Part shown: in pieces, positions 1 through 10,405 of the stretch
Layout of the letters: every line of letters starts with the position of its first letter
Numbering within the stretch: position 1 is the stretch's first letter
Assembly: GCA_011032825.1 (NCBI GenBank)
Contig: JAADJZ010000041.1
Coordinates: 1 to 64,000 of the forward strand
Length of the DNA: 64,000 bases
Reading direction: 5' to 3'
From: Massariosphaeria phaeospora
Taxonomy: Eukaryota > Ascomycota > Dothideomycetes > Pleosporales
Made by a program: the position numbers and the translations under genes
Notes under the pieces: model-generated
The model's database searches: none
Told to the model about the DNA's origin: nothing
The model's input: the letters and a program-made list of their open reading frames with translations, nothing else

Positions 1-216
1 CATGCGACTATGGCGACCGTATCAGACCGTATGCCTTAAGCTTGCTGCTTGCCGCACGTTAAAGCCGAAGGGGGTTACTACGCTTAATCTCAACAGTGTG
101 TATTCTACGATCCAGCGGCCGGTTAGAATCTTGAATGCTTACAGTAATACATAATAGGCTTATTAGGCTTGTTTTAGGGTTATCTTCTAGCGTGCTACCT
201 GTATCTTCTCTACTCT
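1..216. other. 3' flank of the FAD oxidoreductase gene
   Basis: No gene is seen here. The stretch lies just beyond the stop codon of the minus-strand oxidoreductase and presumably holds its 3' untranslated region. The last 100 bases are AT-richer, as is usual for fungal gene ends. Confidence 0.5.
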
Positions 217-1749
217 TCAATACAACTTGAAACCGCTAGGTACGCATTTCTGGAATATCCCCTCGGGGTCATACCGCTTGCTGACCGCTCTCAACTCATC
301 CCGGCGCTTGCCCTCACCAAATACCCTCTGGCCCAAGTGCGCGTAACTGAGATAGATGTAGCCCGTCTCCAGTCCCTGGTCTCGTGCGATACCTTCGACC
401 TCTTCGATGAGTTTGACAGCGGTCGCCTCAACCGCGGGCGTGTCCTCTGTATTCTTCCACGTACCCGTGAGCTGGGCGATGACGATTGTTCTCGGGGGGT
501 CAGAGAGCGTTGGGATAGCGGTTTGGAGGAACGGCGACAGGGCGATGACCTTCGGGACGATGGGCTGCAAGGAAAGAGACCATACAATGCCGGAGTAGCC
601 GCGGATAGAGTCGATTGACGCCTCCCAGGCCGCGATGGTACGCTGGAGCAGTGCCAGATCGAGGTAGAATGTCGTCGAAGCCACGACCTGGCTAGGGGGT
701 CGAAGTCAGTGCCGGCACAGGTGCTATGAAAACCGAGGTACGTACCACAGTCCATTCTCATTGAACGCATCTTGTTCCTTGGTCAGCTCCGTGATGCTCA
801 TTTCCCGAAGCGTGTTGACATAAGTAGGCTCGATGTTGATGAAGGGATTGATAACGTCTTTTTCGCTTTCCGGCTTGGTGTACACGACGCCGTTCACGCA
901 GCCAGTCCCGCGATCTGCGCTGAAGCCAAAGCTCTGAATCAAGCTTGCATTCGGATCAAAAGAAGGGTTCGCACAGAAGTCGTGGAAAGCGCTGAGTTGG
1001 CGTTCCTTGGTCTCGAGGGGGTGTATGAGCGTACCTCCCCAGACGCGGCCCTGGGGGAAGATGCGGAAAGTGAAAGAAGTGACGATACCGAAGTTGTTCG
1101 AAGCCCCGCGAAGCGCGCGGAAGAGATCCCTGTATTCGGAATCATTCTCGGTCGCGTGAATGATTTCTCCAGATGCAAGAACGACTTCGTACTCGAGAAC
1201 GTTGTCGCAAACGAGCCCGACCTGGCCAGAGAAGTGAGATAGACCACCTTGACATCGTCAGCACTTGTTCATTCAATTCCGGATGTTCAACCGACCTCCT
1301 AGTGTCAATCCACCCACCCCAACCTGGGAATGTCTCCCTCCCGAGATGCCTAGACCCAGTGGTTCCAATGTGCGATAGACTTCGCCCCAAGAGACACCCG
1401 ATCCCACAGTCACCGTCATTAAAGACTGGTTCACCTCAATGGTGTCGAGTGCCCGGAGATCAACGGTGACGCCATTGGTGACATTAGCGCTCCCAGCAAA
1501 AGCGGCGTGGCCGCCACTGCGAATAGCGAACTTCAAGAAGTCTGTTCCTTCAGATTCGATGGCCCCGACGAGGCGGGATACGATGGTGGCAACCTCAGAT
1601 GCATTCTGTGGCCGCACAATGCATGCGGGTTTGATATCGCATTCCTGGGCGGAGAAATAGCTGGACGTCGACTCGGCGTACTGGTCATCTCCTGGAACGA
1701 ACACGACGCCTGGAAGGGAATGTCGAAGACTTGTCAAGAGGTTTTCCAT
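217..1749 (-). CDS. FAD-linked oxidoreductase (PCMH / berberine-bridge-like), three exons
   Basis: Predicted flavin-dependent oxidase of the fungal FAD-binding PCMH family, often found in secondary metabolism; substrate unknown. Exons read on the minus strand: 1749-1296, 1247-742, 687-217. The introns are 48 and 54 bp, and the joined frame is 476 residues with no break, the usual family length. The N-terminal FAD domain shows RSGGH at about 77-81 (His81 is the expected covalent flavin-attachment residue) and GVGGLTLGGG at about 144-153. The cysteine that makes a second flavin link in bicovalent members, just before GVGG, is absent (the sequence there is GGRHSQ), so a single link is inferred. 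The C-terminus has the berberine-bridge-type YDPEGIFQ. There is no signal peptide, so it is probably intracellular. The start is the first Met before PCMH homology. It diverges from the P450 gene. Confidence 0.85.
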
Positions 1750-2852
1750 GACATGGATATAAGAGAAAGAGTTGAGAGCTAAAAGCCGCAGGAAAAGGCG
1801 GGGAAGAGGACGGTTCTACAGTATTGTCGGCCAAGGGAAGCTCAGAGAATATGCTTGGAAGATCTAGGCCTCCCGGTCTCTTGAGTACAAAAAAATGCGG
1901 TGTCAAACCGGTTAATAACAGCCGGGCGTAAAGAGCCCGCAGTGGTCTGCATGGACGGTGCGAAAACGCCCCATGCTAAAGAGCGTTATCGCCCCATCTA
2001 TGCTAATGCGCGAATCCATGGAGCGTCTTCGCTTCGTCCATGCAGACCACTGCCTTTCCGCATGTCCGAGATAGCACCGTAGCCCCGCTGGAAAACGTAT
2101 GGCGTATTCGATCTGCGAAACGAGTTCTTCGTCTGGAGCTTCCCCAACAAGTCGATAGATTGAATCCGTACCATCGGCGTAGAAATGCGGCACAGGACGG
2201 CAGATACGTTGGAGCATCCAATGAGGCGGCTGGCGGCGGAACAGTTTGGATGGTGCGACCTGCAAGACTACTGTGACAATGCGGCACAGGCCGTCACATG
2301 TTTCTCCCGGTGAGGTCTCTTCACTGAATTGCCGACTCCATGGCTCGTGCAAGCAATCTTCGTTTGAAGAATGTACCGTGTATAGGTTGCTACACAACTT
2401 TTATTAGCTGCTGATCTGAGCATGTCTGGCATGAAATTCTTGGAAGATAGCGTCTTCTATGGCGGCACAAGCCCACCGATATTGACTGCAACAGCTCCCG
2501 CGTGGTGCCGTAGCAGATCTTGGAATTGTGAGCATGATTGCACTTATTTTGGACTCTACAAACAGAAACTAGAGCGCTTACCTAAAGGTAGCGGCGCCGA
2601 TCACGCAACCGAAATCACGTGTCGCTCAAGCTCTGGTACACTAAGACGCGAGTCCCACACGTTACGCGGGCAACGGTAAATTTTCCCTTTCGTCTTTACT
2701 ACCTTTAGGATTGGTACCTCGCTACCATGTTATTCATTTCTTCAAGACAACTTCAGCCCTTCCAGCTGCCCAATTGACTGGGCATGTAACCCTCACAATT
2801 AGCTACACGTATCAGCAAAGATATAGCAAATCAAAGATATCGAACCGGCGAG
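1750..2852. promoter_or_regulatory. Shared intergenic region between divergent oxidoreductase and P450 genes
   Basis: About 1.1 kb separates the two start codons, so both promoters must lie here. A minus-strand frame at 1912-2397 is open for 161 codons and its middle part looks somewhat protein-like, but I recognise no family and it overlaps a hairpin-forming repeat. I therefore do not call it a gene. The repeat is annotated separately. Confidence 0.45.
1939..2053. repeat. Inverted repeat with 19-bp perfect arms
   Basis: The arms at 1939-1957 and 2035-2053 are exact reverse complements (GCAGTGGTCTGCATGGACG). The 77 bases between contain further imperfect self-complementary pieces (ACGCCCCATGCTAA against TTAGCATAGATGGGGCG). 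The whole could form a long hairpin. It may be a regulatory dyad between the divergent genes or a remnant of a small foldback element. Confidence 0.7.
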
Positions 2853-4845
2853 ATGCTTACCCAGGCCCTCACCGACGCAAAGAGCACGCTGCTCATTCGC
2901 TGGTTGCACACATGGACAAGCGATCCCATATGCAGTCCCTCTCCCACTGGACTTCTCCTGTGTGTCGTTCTGGTGCTGCCGCTCGTTGTTGGTATGCTTT
3001 ACTGGACCCCCCGTTGGTATCCGAGAACGAAGGAACGTATGCAGGGCTTCGTGTATCTACTTCGAGGGCCGTCGCTGCTTCTATCTGGCTATGCACAGGT
3101 GAGCAGAACAACGTATCATGTTTGAACTCACTAATATCTGAGCAAGGCTCGAGGCGAAGCATTTCACATCCAAACTCCGTCAAACAATCACCTTATGGTG
3201 ACGTCCGAGCTGCACACCCGAGAGCTCGCTCGCGCGCCTCCGGATCAACTCTCGCTGCACGCAGTGGCCAAGGAGGTAAGATCCCTCGTCGCCTCAACTC
3301 GATTTCTTCTCATTGGTGCAGCTACTCCAACCGAAACATACAATGTTTGGCTTCGAATGGAGAGACCAGAGAGGCGTTGAAGGCACCGGGTTCGTACGTG
3401 CTCTGAGAAGCCTGCTCACCGCCCACCTGCCTGTCTTGATTCCAGAGCTGCGGCGCGAAATTGCCCAAAGCGTGGATTCCGAGGTGTTGCGAGCAGGTAA
3501 TAGTGACAGTGGGTGAAGTGGATCAACGACTCCATACTCATAATGCCTAGAAAATGAAGGCGTGTCGAAAGTTCGAATTTCTCCCATGATCAAGCGAGTG
3601 GTTACTCGCGTCAACTGCCTCATGTTCTTTGGTCCAGAGCTTGGTAAGGAAATATCCTCTCCTTGACACAAGCTGACATCCGAAGCCCAAAACAGCGAGT
3701 TTACGGAAGCGGCGTTAGAGTTCATCGAGTCCGTTGTATTTGCTGCCGAGCTGCTGCGGATGACGCCGTGGTGCCTGCAATCGTAAGTGGGAAGACAATC
3801 GCAAATGGGAAGCTGTGGGGGAATGAGTATGCTCACAAGAATAGGTTTGTCGCAACGATGGCTACGAGGCGGCATCGGGCGTCAAAGGCTTTGGCACGGC
3901 ATCTGGCTCCTGTTGTTCAGGCACGGCTCGACACTCGAGATCAGCAGGAAGAGGCAAAGCGACCAGTAAGTCGACTGGAAATCCACTGGCCCCAGCTGAT
4001 ACGTGAAAAGGTAGACTGCATGCAATGGGTTATCGACACGTCGCCTCGTAAACTGCCGTGGAGCGCAGAACGCATGATGGGGGAAATACTGGCACTCTGG
4101 TTTGCTTCTGTGCATCAGCTGGCAATGGTACGAAGCCCTTCCAGGAAGCAGCCCAAGGCGCTTTGGTATGACATACAGCTGATACCCAGCAGACAACGAC
4201 ATTCGCCATCCACGATGTATGTCTCTATCCTCACTGGGCTGAGGCGCTGCGCCAGGAGATACATGAGGTGTCACCTACGCATTTGGATTCAGCCGCACTG
4301 TTGGATTGGTTCGTACAAGAATCAATGAGAGTGAGCAACTCGGATGCGATTAGCACAAGACGGAAAGCGATCGAGCGCTTCGAGTTCTCGGACGGCTTGC
4401 AAGTCCAGGCCGGTGATTGGGTATGCATTCCACAGCAAGCCATACTGCACGACGACCAGATGTACGCGAATCCTGCCAGGTTCGACCCGATGCGCTTTCG
4501 GATGCGCGTGAAGACGAGCGAGACCGGAGTAAATGCGAACACAAATTCGAATCCAGACGGCCCCCGCTTTACGGATGTCAGTACCAAGTGGCCAGTATGG
4601 GGGCTTGGCAACGCAGCATGGTGAGCTATACGGAGTACCACACCTGACAAGGACAGCGCTGATGATGAAGTAGCCCCGGACGCTTTTACGCTTCTATCAC
4701 GATGAAACTCATCTTGGCGTACATTGTGGAGAATTACGACTGCACTCTTTGCGACACGCGCGCCTCGAGATCCTTCAGCTGGAGATCGAGCATCGTGCCG
4801 AAGTCGTCGACTGTCGTCAACTTCCGCCGGAGAGACGGCACATAG
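2853..4845 (+). CDS. Cytochrome P450 monooxygenase, nine exons
   Basis: Membrane-bound haem monooxygenase of a fungal microsomal P450 family. Exons: 2853-3098, 3147-3275, 3322-3496, 3551-3643, 3686-3782, 3845-3965, 4011-4127, 4193-4620, 4674-4845. The introns are 42-65 bp and the joined frame is 525 residues, the normal size. It has an N-terminal membrane anchor at about residues 33-51 (GLLLCVVLVLPLVVGMLYW) and an I-helix region WFASVHQLAMTTTF, which lacks the usual acid-Thr pair as in some fungal families. The ExxR motif is ESMR at 369-372, followed by ARFDPMRF. The haem loop WGLGNAACPGRFY has Cys469 as iron ligand; its codon spans the last intron. The third intron's donor and the seventh exon's acceptor had alternatives and were chosen to keep the frame and minimum intron size. 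The substrate cannot be told. Confidence 0.88.
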
Positions 4846-5583
4846 CCGAATGCTGTATCCAAGTTGAAAAATGAACAGCGGCCAGCGAGGAGTTGTGATG
4901 GCGATGGTGGAGAGTGTATTAGTCGTTTCTCGGCGTGCATCTCCTAAAGTTCGTCATTAATATTGCGTGCCCTGTTCACCTTTGAGTTTGCGCTCTAGTA
5001 GTATCTTGCTTGCGACACGTATGATCTTTACGCAATGGAACTCGGTACGACCTCAGCCTTCGTGATTCGGTACCAAGGGCCATTCTGTGGAGCGCGCTAT
5101 CAGAACCACGGTCAGTTGAGAATCATCATGCCTGGCTCGTATAAAATCTTCCTCCGCTACGCATACCTGAACCACGGTCAGTCGAGAATCATCATGCCTG
5201 GCTCGTACAAAATCTTCCTCCGCTACGCACACCTGAACTCTCTACCAACTCACACTATAACCAAGCACCCACGAACACAACAGCGCCTTCTCACTCGTGT
5301 CGCATATCGATACCTCTGGTCCTAATACGAACAAGATGTTCCATCGACACATCAGCCAGGCAACGATTTCCCTCCTACACCGCCCTTACCTCAAGGAGAA
5401 GACCCTGCCGAACAACTTGTAGACGCACTCCACGGGGAAGTCAAGGCGCGAAGATACCTGGAAGAGGAGGGCTGCCCACCGTGCTATGAGAGGGGTGACC
5501 TGAGCTGGCTGTCTGAGCGCGGAGGTCCGTTGCAGGAACCAGACGGCAAGATCGTGTCATACTGGCTCTCGCACCCATCGCCC
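4846..5583. other. P450 downstream region and upstream part of the next gene
   Basis: After the P450 stop there is no clear gene to about 5034. From 5035 a plus-strand frame is open to a stop at 5323, and the same frame reopens straight afterwards into the charged hypothetical protein. Either the stop is spliced out, or this is 5' untranslated sequence, or the gene is broken. The stretch around 5240-5290 (CTCACACTATAACCAAGCAC) resembles a fungal 5' untranslated region. Confidence 0.4.
5103..5234 (+). repeat. Tandem duplication of a 66-bp unit
   Basis: Units 5103-5168 and 5169-5234 differ at only three positions, all C/T transitions. The period is a multiple of three, so in the plus-strand open frame it gives two 22-residue repeats (NHGQxRIIMPGSYKIFLRYA). 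The near identity suggests a recent duplication. Confidence 0.85.
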
Positions 5584-6057
5584 ATGGACCTTGCACTTCA
5601 GAAGCAAAGCCAGGACTGGAGGAAGTTCCGCCGCTTCCAGCATAAACAACGGGCGATATACCAACACAGTTTCGGGTGTTATGAGTGGGAGGTCAACCAA
5701 AAGCGAAAGGCTTACCGGCTTGGTGGCGTGGTCCATCTCAACCTTGACCCTGCCGAGCAGAACCGCTATTACACCTGGATGGAGTTCCAAGCCTACCACC
5801 TCAGGGTACACGAAAGTCTGAAGGAACAAGTCGAGATCCGGAAAGTGCAGTGTCGCGTGGCGGATGGAGAGTTGCGCGAAGAAGAAGAAGAGCACACGTG
5901 GTTGGAAAACGTTACGCAGGCCGACGAAGAGGCATTGGAATGTGCTTACGAGAATTTCCAGAGGCACGAGACTATGCTGTACCAGGCTGAGTTGAGTCTG
6001 AGGTGGCACAAGGTTATGGTGGCTTGGATTGAAGCTAAAGTCGGATGTGTGTATTGA
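5584..6057 (+). CDS. Hypothetical charged, possibly coiled-coil protein
   Basis: No family recognised. From the first in-frame Met at 5584 the protein is 157 residues, rich in Glu, Lys, Arg, Gln and Trp, with an acidic run (REEEEEH) in the middle and long helix-favouring stretches. There is no signal peptide or membrane segment. The frame is open upstream to 5326 with plausible coding sequence (PPTPPLPQGEDPAEQLVDAL), so the real protein may be longer, with its start in an upstream exon. Codon use resembles the neighbouring genes, and no RIP stops are present. Confidence 0.5.
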   Translation: MDLALQKQSQDWRKFRRFQHKQRAIYQHSFGCYEWEVNQKRKAYRLGGVVHLNLDPAEQNRYYTWMEFQAYHLRVHESLKEQVEIRKVQCRVADGELREEEEEHTWLENVTQADEEALECAYENFQRHETMLYQAELSLRWHKVMVAWIEAKVGCVY

Positions 6058-6413
6058 CCTGGGAAACTGGGTCTCGATGAAGCCTTGCACATGTACTTTG
6101 GGTGCATGTCGTGGACCGACGTACGTCGGTATGCACATGCGTGCCGAGTCTGAGAAGTTGGCAGTCGCGATTCGTACATGGCACTGTTGGGTGGGAGACT
6201 GGAGAGCGTTCTGGCTGTTTTGGACCGAGCAAGTGGAGGCCTTTGCGCAGCAGTGGGTGAGCTGGAACTTGGTCTGTCGAGAATTCTGTAGGAGTTTTTT
6301 TTTCTCTGTATTAGCTAGACACAATCATATTTTATAAAACATTCAATGACCTGGGGGCATATCAGTAGCGCTTGGCTGTGAGCTGACCTGCGGTCTGTTG
6401 GCATCCGCGAAAA
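6058..6413. other. Intergenic sequence before the first hAT element
   Basis: No gene recognised. The only notable feature is a nine-base T run near 6295. The stretch ends at the 8-bp target duplication of the hAT element. Confidence 0.4.
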
Positions 6414-6421
6414 GTGGCCAG

Positions 6422-9400
6422 CACAGTTGTCAACAATCAATTTAATCAATCGAGGGCGCCGTAATTGGCTTGATTGAAGTCGTAAGCTAGCTCTAATTGG
6501 CTTGATTAAATTAGTGAGGTCTAGGAGCGGATTGACTTGCAACTTGATTAAAGATTAATAAATTAAATGCTTAAAAGCTTAGTTTTTATACTAATTAATT
6601 AGTCAAAGTTTCTCACTCGCATACATGATACTCTTTAATAAGTTGCTTATTAGTTACATCGTGATCTAGCCTATCTAGAGGTAGGTCAAATCTAGCTTTT
6701 AACTACGATTTTACTAATTGAATAGCTGCTAAGAGCTCTAATCTAATCGCTCGTCTTTTAGGCTTAAAGAGGTTGCTAAGCTCGCTAAACATTCGCTTAC
6801 AATCGCAACTCAAAGCTAGAATTATCATAATATTAATAGCAAACTGCGCTAAGTTGAGGTATTTTTGCTGAAGCTTTATTTAGTATTTGACTAGATTGCT
6901 TTCTTCTAGGTATTGCTCTTTTGTCTATTTAAGCTTGTATTTCTTCTAGCGTTTAAACTTATCAATGTCGCTAACATTAGCGCTGCTACTGTTTACAAAG
7001 GCGCTAATTGCTTTATCTATACTGCTTAGAGCTATTGTTTTTGAGCGAGCTAAAAGCACTTGCAGCGGCTTATACTTTGCTTAAAGTTGCTAAAAGCTAG
7101 CGTTTGCAGCGTTAAGCTAGCTAGCTTTGTTTCGCTAGCTGTTGTTACAGTAGTACTTATAGTACGAGTGAAAGCAAACTGCAGCATAGTAAATAGGTAA
7201 CGAGTTGAGCTTGCCGTAGTACTTATTAGCCTTGTGCTAGGCAGCTTTTATATTGATTAAAAAGTAGTCTTTAGAAGCTTTGGCGTGAGCGTTGAAGTTG
7301 ACATGCGCGTACAGCAACGCGATTAATTCAAGCGAGCTAAGTAGGTACTTAAAGACTAAAATAATTTTGTAGATAGCGCCAAAGTTGCTAGTTTTGCTGC
7401 AACCTTTGAGGCGCTTGGTAGCGTGTTTGAGCAGTTTTAGTGCTTCTATGTACTGCGTGATTACGGCTTAGTCGCCTACTAATAAGCTGTCTAATCTCAT
7501 TCAAGCTAGCGCGTTTGGTAGCTTGTTTCTTTTTAAAATTGCGTGCGCGTTGGCTGCAGCGATTGCGCGGATATAGTAGCTTGCGTATAAGTCGTAGGCA
7601 GCGTAGAAGTAAGCAGCGCGCTTAAATAAGTAGTAAAACGAGTTTTAACGTGTAACGACAGGCTTAACAGGCTTAAGTATTTTAAGTTGATTGTGCGTAG
7701 GTAGCGCTTAGTTGGCGAAGCGCTAAAAGTCTGCAAAAAGCTCGTACTATTGCGGCGTTTTAATATAGTTGATTACGTTTATAAAGACGCTTAAAAGGCT
7801 ATCGCAGCGCTACTATGCTATAAACGCCTGCTTGCTAGCATGCTCTTTAGCCGCGTTGTTGTACGCTTCTTTGTTCTTGCTAAATATAATAACCTAGCTA
7901 ATAAGATTGAGCGTGTGAGGACCGCAGCGAAAGCGACAATAAGCAGCGTTGAAGTTGTAAAGGCGTACAATCGCAGCAACAGCAGTGTCGTTGTTAGTAG
8001 CGTTATCAAGTACAAAGTAACCTAGCTTAGATAGAAAAATCCCGTATGTCTTAAGCGTACGCTTAATAGTTTTAGCAATCTGCTTACTCAAATAAAAGCC
8101 TTGCAATTGAAGTAGATTAATAGGCAAGTTTCTAATTACTCTAGCTGCGTTAGCAAAGTAAGCGATAATACTAAAAAAACCGCGTTTGCCGCTTTTTGTA
8201 GTCTAGCTGTCAAAGCTTATGTAAACTTTGCTAACAGCAGCTAACAAAGCTTTAACAACTTTAAGCTGCATAAAGTAGAATAGCTTTATAACAAAAGTTA
8301 ATACGCTTACATAGCTTGCCTAAAGCGCTGCTTTTGCTTTTAAGTTAGCAAACTTAATTATAGCTTAAAAAGCTAGAGTTTTGAACTTGCGGAGTAGGTA
8401 ATTGTTGTTGACAAGCTATAGCACTACAGCGAGTTAAAAGCGCTGTACGTTAAAATTTTCTATCGCATTAGCAGCGCTTTGTTTAACCTCGACACTAGCA
8501 GCGAGCATCTAAGCTAGTAAACGCTGCCTAGCTTTTAGCAGCAGCTTTTTGCCGTCCTTGTAGTAGCTATAGCTACGAGTTAGTTAATAGAAATAGGCGC
8601 TTGCTGCTGTCGTTGCTTGCGTTACGTTAAAAAAACTGCTGCTACAGTGCTACCTAGGTTAATAGTCTTGTGCAAGTAGCAATACTTGCAAACGAACTAG
8701 ATTCTTTGCGAGTCGCAGATTAGAGCGACGCGATAGCTATAGCAATAGATCTAGCTTTTCTTCTACTTCTGCGTCGCTAGTAGCTTTATAAAGCCTAGCA
8801 ATTAAGTTTAATTAATGCTGTTAAAGTTGTTTGCAAAGCGCCTGTTAAATAAGTTTCTATTAGCTTTATTACTAGCTTTTATTGTAGCAATTGTAGCAGC
8901 GCTGCTGCCTTTGGTAGGCGGTGTAATTGCAGCTTTAGCCTGCGAGTTGCGCAGTTGTAACTTAAACGTTAGTGTTGCTAAAAATGCTTGCAAAAACAGC
9001 GTAGCTTGCAAAGCGTTAGCTATAGCTTTGCAAGAAAAAAAACAGCAAAGTAGTTAAAAAGTAGCATCTACTTTGATAGGCTAGTTTGCAGTGCTGCGAG
9101 CTAACTCTCTAGCGCGCTTGTTTACAGTTGCACTGTTAAAGCTAGTGTCTTTGCAATTGCGTTTCGCACGAGGAAGCATAGCGATAGATTTAATAGCAAT
9201 AGAAATAGCGTAGCGTGTAGTAGGCAAAGGTAGATAGAAGAATTAGATTAAAAGCGTTAAAAAAGTTAGAGGCGCAGGTAGATCAAAGAATGTGTGTAGC
9301 AGTTTAGTGCTGCCTGCTTACTTTATTAGGCACCTTTTACTTTAGTTAGATTATAGTTACGTTACGTAAACAGAGATTTTACAGCAACAAAATCGTTAAT

Positions 9401-9534
9401 CTACACAATCAAGTTTTCTGTTGTAGATTAAATTGAGTAACAAACTACTATACAAAAGCTTGAATTGATTGACTTGCATTTTTGCAATCAAGTTAATCAA
9501 GTCATTCAATTCTGATTGATTGTTGACAACTGTG
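6422..9534 (-). mobile_element. hAT-1: complete RIP-degraded hAT DNA transposon
   Basis: The terminal inverted repeats begin CACAGTTGTCAACAATCAAT at the left and end with the reverse complement at 9534. The element is flanked by a perfect 8-bp target duplication GTGGCCAG (6414-6421 and 9535-9542), the hallmark of the hAT superfamily. Its length is 3113 bp. The single transposase gene runs on the minus strand and is dead. The GC-rich flanks carry no RIP. The two sibling elements, after removing nested insertions, come to 3.0 kb each, which supports these ends. Confidence 0.93.
6660..9010 (-). pseudogene. hAT-1 transposase relic
   Basis: Read on the minus strand, the centre (8127-7894) retains LGYFVLDNATNNDTAVAAI and RCGPHTLNLI, typical of the catalytic core of fungal hAT transposases. 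The C-terminal dimerisation domain is recognisable at about 6870-6680 (CDCKRMFSELSNLFKPKRRAI). Many TAG/TAA codons interrupt the frame where Trp or Gln is expected, in keeping with RIP. The N-terminal part reaches to roughly 9010, but its exact start cannot be fixed. Confidence 0.8.
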
Positions 9535-9726
9535 GTGGCCAGTGTTGGGAAGGTGCTATCCCTAAGCGCACAGCCCCCGAGGCTGATGATGAGGTCGGGA
9601 CGTAGATAGCTTCTTGATCACCCAGCTCATCGTGTCCAGCCAACATTCTTATAGCATTGTTGAACCGTACCCGTACTCGCACCCGAACCCGCACCATTCT
9701 TAGAAGCACCGTACTACTATTTCGCA
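9535..9726. other. Flank of hAT-1 with CCCG/CGCAC-rich microrepeat
   Basis: It starts with the right target-site copy. Around 9664-9695 a short degenerate repeat of the type ACCCGTACTCGCACCCGAAC occurs. No gene is seen in it. Confidence 0.4.
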
Positions 9727-10132
9727 ATGTCTGACCCCGTTTTCGCCGTCCTCATCCCTGCCGACAAGAGAATCGCCGCGAGCACCGCGTCCCACCTCTC
9801 CCATAACGCGCGCCCGTTTCCGGTATCGTGCCCCTGGCCGGTTCGCGCGCCAACACCCCGTCATTTTGGGGCAGCGATGACGAGGATGCCGAGCGGTTGG
9901 GGTCACGCTGAAAACAAATGAGGCTCTCCACAGCAAATTCGAGCTTTGCGAAAACTTTCTCTACCTGTGGAGGGCCGATGGATTTCCAGAACAGATGCAG
10001 AGAAACAACCGTCCTTTGGGATCCTCTTGGCAAGACAAGCGTTTTCAGCGGCAGGGAGATAAGTTACTACGATTTGCACAAAGCCCTGTCGTATCTAGCA
10101 TACTGGCCAATGTTGGGACAGAGTGCGGCTAG
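9727..10132 (+). pseudogene. Relic of an unknown host gene (frame-shifted)
   Basis: Protein-like sequence appears in consecutive plus-strand frames. A Met start lies at 9727 (MSDPVFAVLIPADKR). A second frame gives an acidic stretch (NTPSFWGSDDEDAERLG) up to about 9900. A third frame is open from 9902 to a stop at 10130-10132 and gives 76 residues with a convincing composition (FELCENFLYLWRADGFPEQ, then LGSSWQDKRFQRQGDKLL). No intron signals explain the frame changes, so I infer small deletions. The family is not recognised. The hAT-1 insertion just upstream may have removed its promoter. Confidence 0.45.
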
Positions 10133-10405
10133 TGATTGCCGGAACGGATCATGCTAGGAGAGCAGTCGGAGCAGGCTTTGCGGCCACGGAAAATAGGGTT
10201 GTGGTGAACGCGGCGACTCGGGACCGGATGACCGATACCGATTCCCCGGCGCTGACTCAGCATCTCGGCTCACCAAGGGCGCGACGCCACGATCGCCGTC
10301 ACCACCTCACCCCGACATCACCCCCGACGTCTCTTTACGCAATACGCAATTCCGGCGCTGCTCCGCGTCTACATTCGCCTCCTCTCTGCTCCAGGCCAGC
10401 ATGCC

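Noticed and set aside
1912..2397. 161-codon minus-strand frame between the oxidoreductase and the P450
   Set aside because: It overlaps the hairpin repeat, has no recognised domain, and open frames of this size occur by chance in GC-rich DNA.
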